From: Bacteroidota bacterium
GTDB taxonomy: Bacteria; Bacteroidota; Bacteroidia; Bacteroidales; F082
DNA: 64,000 bases
Direction: 5' to 3'
NCBI GenBank assembly: GCA_014382445.1
Contig: JACNJS010000034.1
Coordinates: 1-64,000 of the forward strand
This document shows, piece by piece, positions 63,873 to 64,000 of the stretch. Each line of letters begins with the position of its first letter. The first letter of the stretch is position 1. The position numbers and the translations under genes are program-made. The notes below the pieces were generated by a model. That model did not search any database. It saw only the letters and a program-made list of their open reading frames with translations, and was not told where the DNA came from.

Positions 63873-64000
63873 ATGGGTATTGATCGAAGAAACTTTTTAA
63901 AAGTCCTTGGAATTGCAGGGGTTACACTTTCGGCGGGAAAGAGTTTTGGTACCACAAAGGAAAAAAAGAGTGATGTTGAATTTGATGGAATTCTATATGA
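63873..64000 (+). CDS. Tat-signal protein, 3' end off window
   Basis: Only 42 codons are visible. They begin with a twin-arginine signal (MGIDRRNFLKVLGIAGVTLSAG) and continue KSDVEFDGILYD to the window edge. This start is typical of exported ferredoxin-like (HybA/HmcB/DsrO-type) or other cofactor-bearing subunits of membrane respiratory complexes. The FDGILYD that usually precedes the first Cys motif of such ferredoxins hints at that class, but no Cys is yet seen. Confidence 0.65.
   Translation, partial: MGIDRRNFLKVLGIAGVTLSAGKSFGTTKEKKSDVEFDGILY

Overview
The window looks like a chromosomal segment of a Bacteroidota bacterium, probably Bacteroidales/Marinilabiliales-like and at least partly anaerobic. 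Signs of this are: secreted proteins with type IX secretion (T9SS) C-terminal sorting domains; promoters of the Bacteroidota form (TTTG, about 20 bases, TAnnTTTG); an HU-CCDC81/SPOR protein; a GH3 protein; lamin-tail-domain proteins; many multihaem cytochromes c; and low G+C with little Shine-Dalgarno signal. No plasmid or phage backbone is seen. Species cannot be named from the sequence alone.

Layout. 0-9 kb: a secreted fragment, a TPR protein, an AT-rich MscS gene bounded by imperfect inverted repeats, crotonase, RmuC, a YedK/HMCES protein and a large AsmA-like protein. 9-13.5 kb: a scar holding two broken genes that meet tail to tail at a palindrome, then a single-chain restriction-modification enzyme carrying an in-frame HUH (IS200/RAYT-like) domain with REP-like palindromes. 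13.6-20.7 kb (minus): a five-gene electron-transfer operon of a cytochrome b-like membrane protein, an Fe-S/FAD oxidoreductase, 20-haem and 22-haem cytochromes and an outer-membrane barrel. 20.8-27.9 kb (minus): housekeeping genes (GH3, deoxynucleoside kinase, KdsB, HU/SPOR, TrmB, alkyltransferase-like protein, a T9SS protein and an unknown). 28-30 kb: a TPR histidine kinase.

30-48 kb is the most unusual region. Two T9SS lamin-tail proteins (minus) face a plus-strand set: DUF47/PhoU-like protein, a PiT phosphate transporter fused to a cytoplasmic LuxR-type HTH, an OprP-like porin, a lamin-tail lipoprotein, an SdiA-regulated-type beta-propeller lipoprotein, two related proteins of unknown function, a CYTH protein, a DASS/SLC13 symporter, a TctC-TctB fusion and TctA. 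Short direct repeats (T[G/A]TAG, period 11-12) lie about 100 bases before several of these transcription units. This suggests a phosphate-linked surface and uptake regulon, possibly controlled by the transporter-HTH fusion (inference).

48-57 kb: an SH3-domain lipoprotein, initiator tRNA-fMet with promoter and terminator, era, der, an S4-domain protein, an endo/exonuclease/phosphatase-family lipoprotein, a MORN-like lipoprotein, dihydroorotase and a polyprenol-phosphate mannosyltransferase. 57.1-57.9 kb: a frameshifted RAYT with its own family of REP hairpins. 58-61.1 kb (minus): a Rieske protein and a cytochrome b fused to a 12-motif multihaem domain. 61.1-62.1 kb: a repeat-rich gene-free patch. 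62.1-64 kb: the start of what is probably a respiratory Fe-S operon, opening with a binding-protein/GcvH-like fusion and a Tat-signal protein cut by the window edge.
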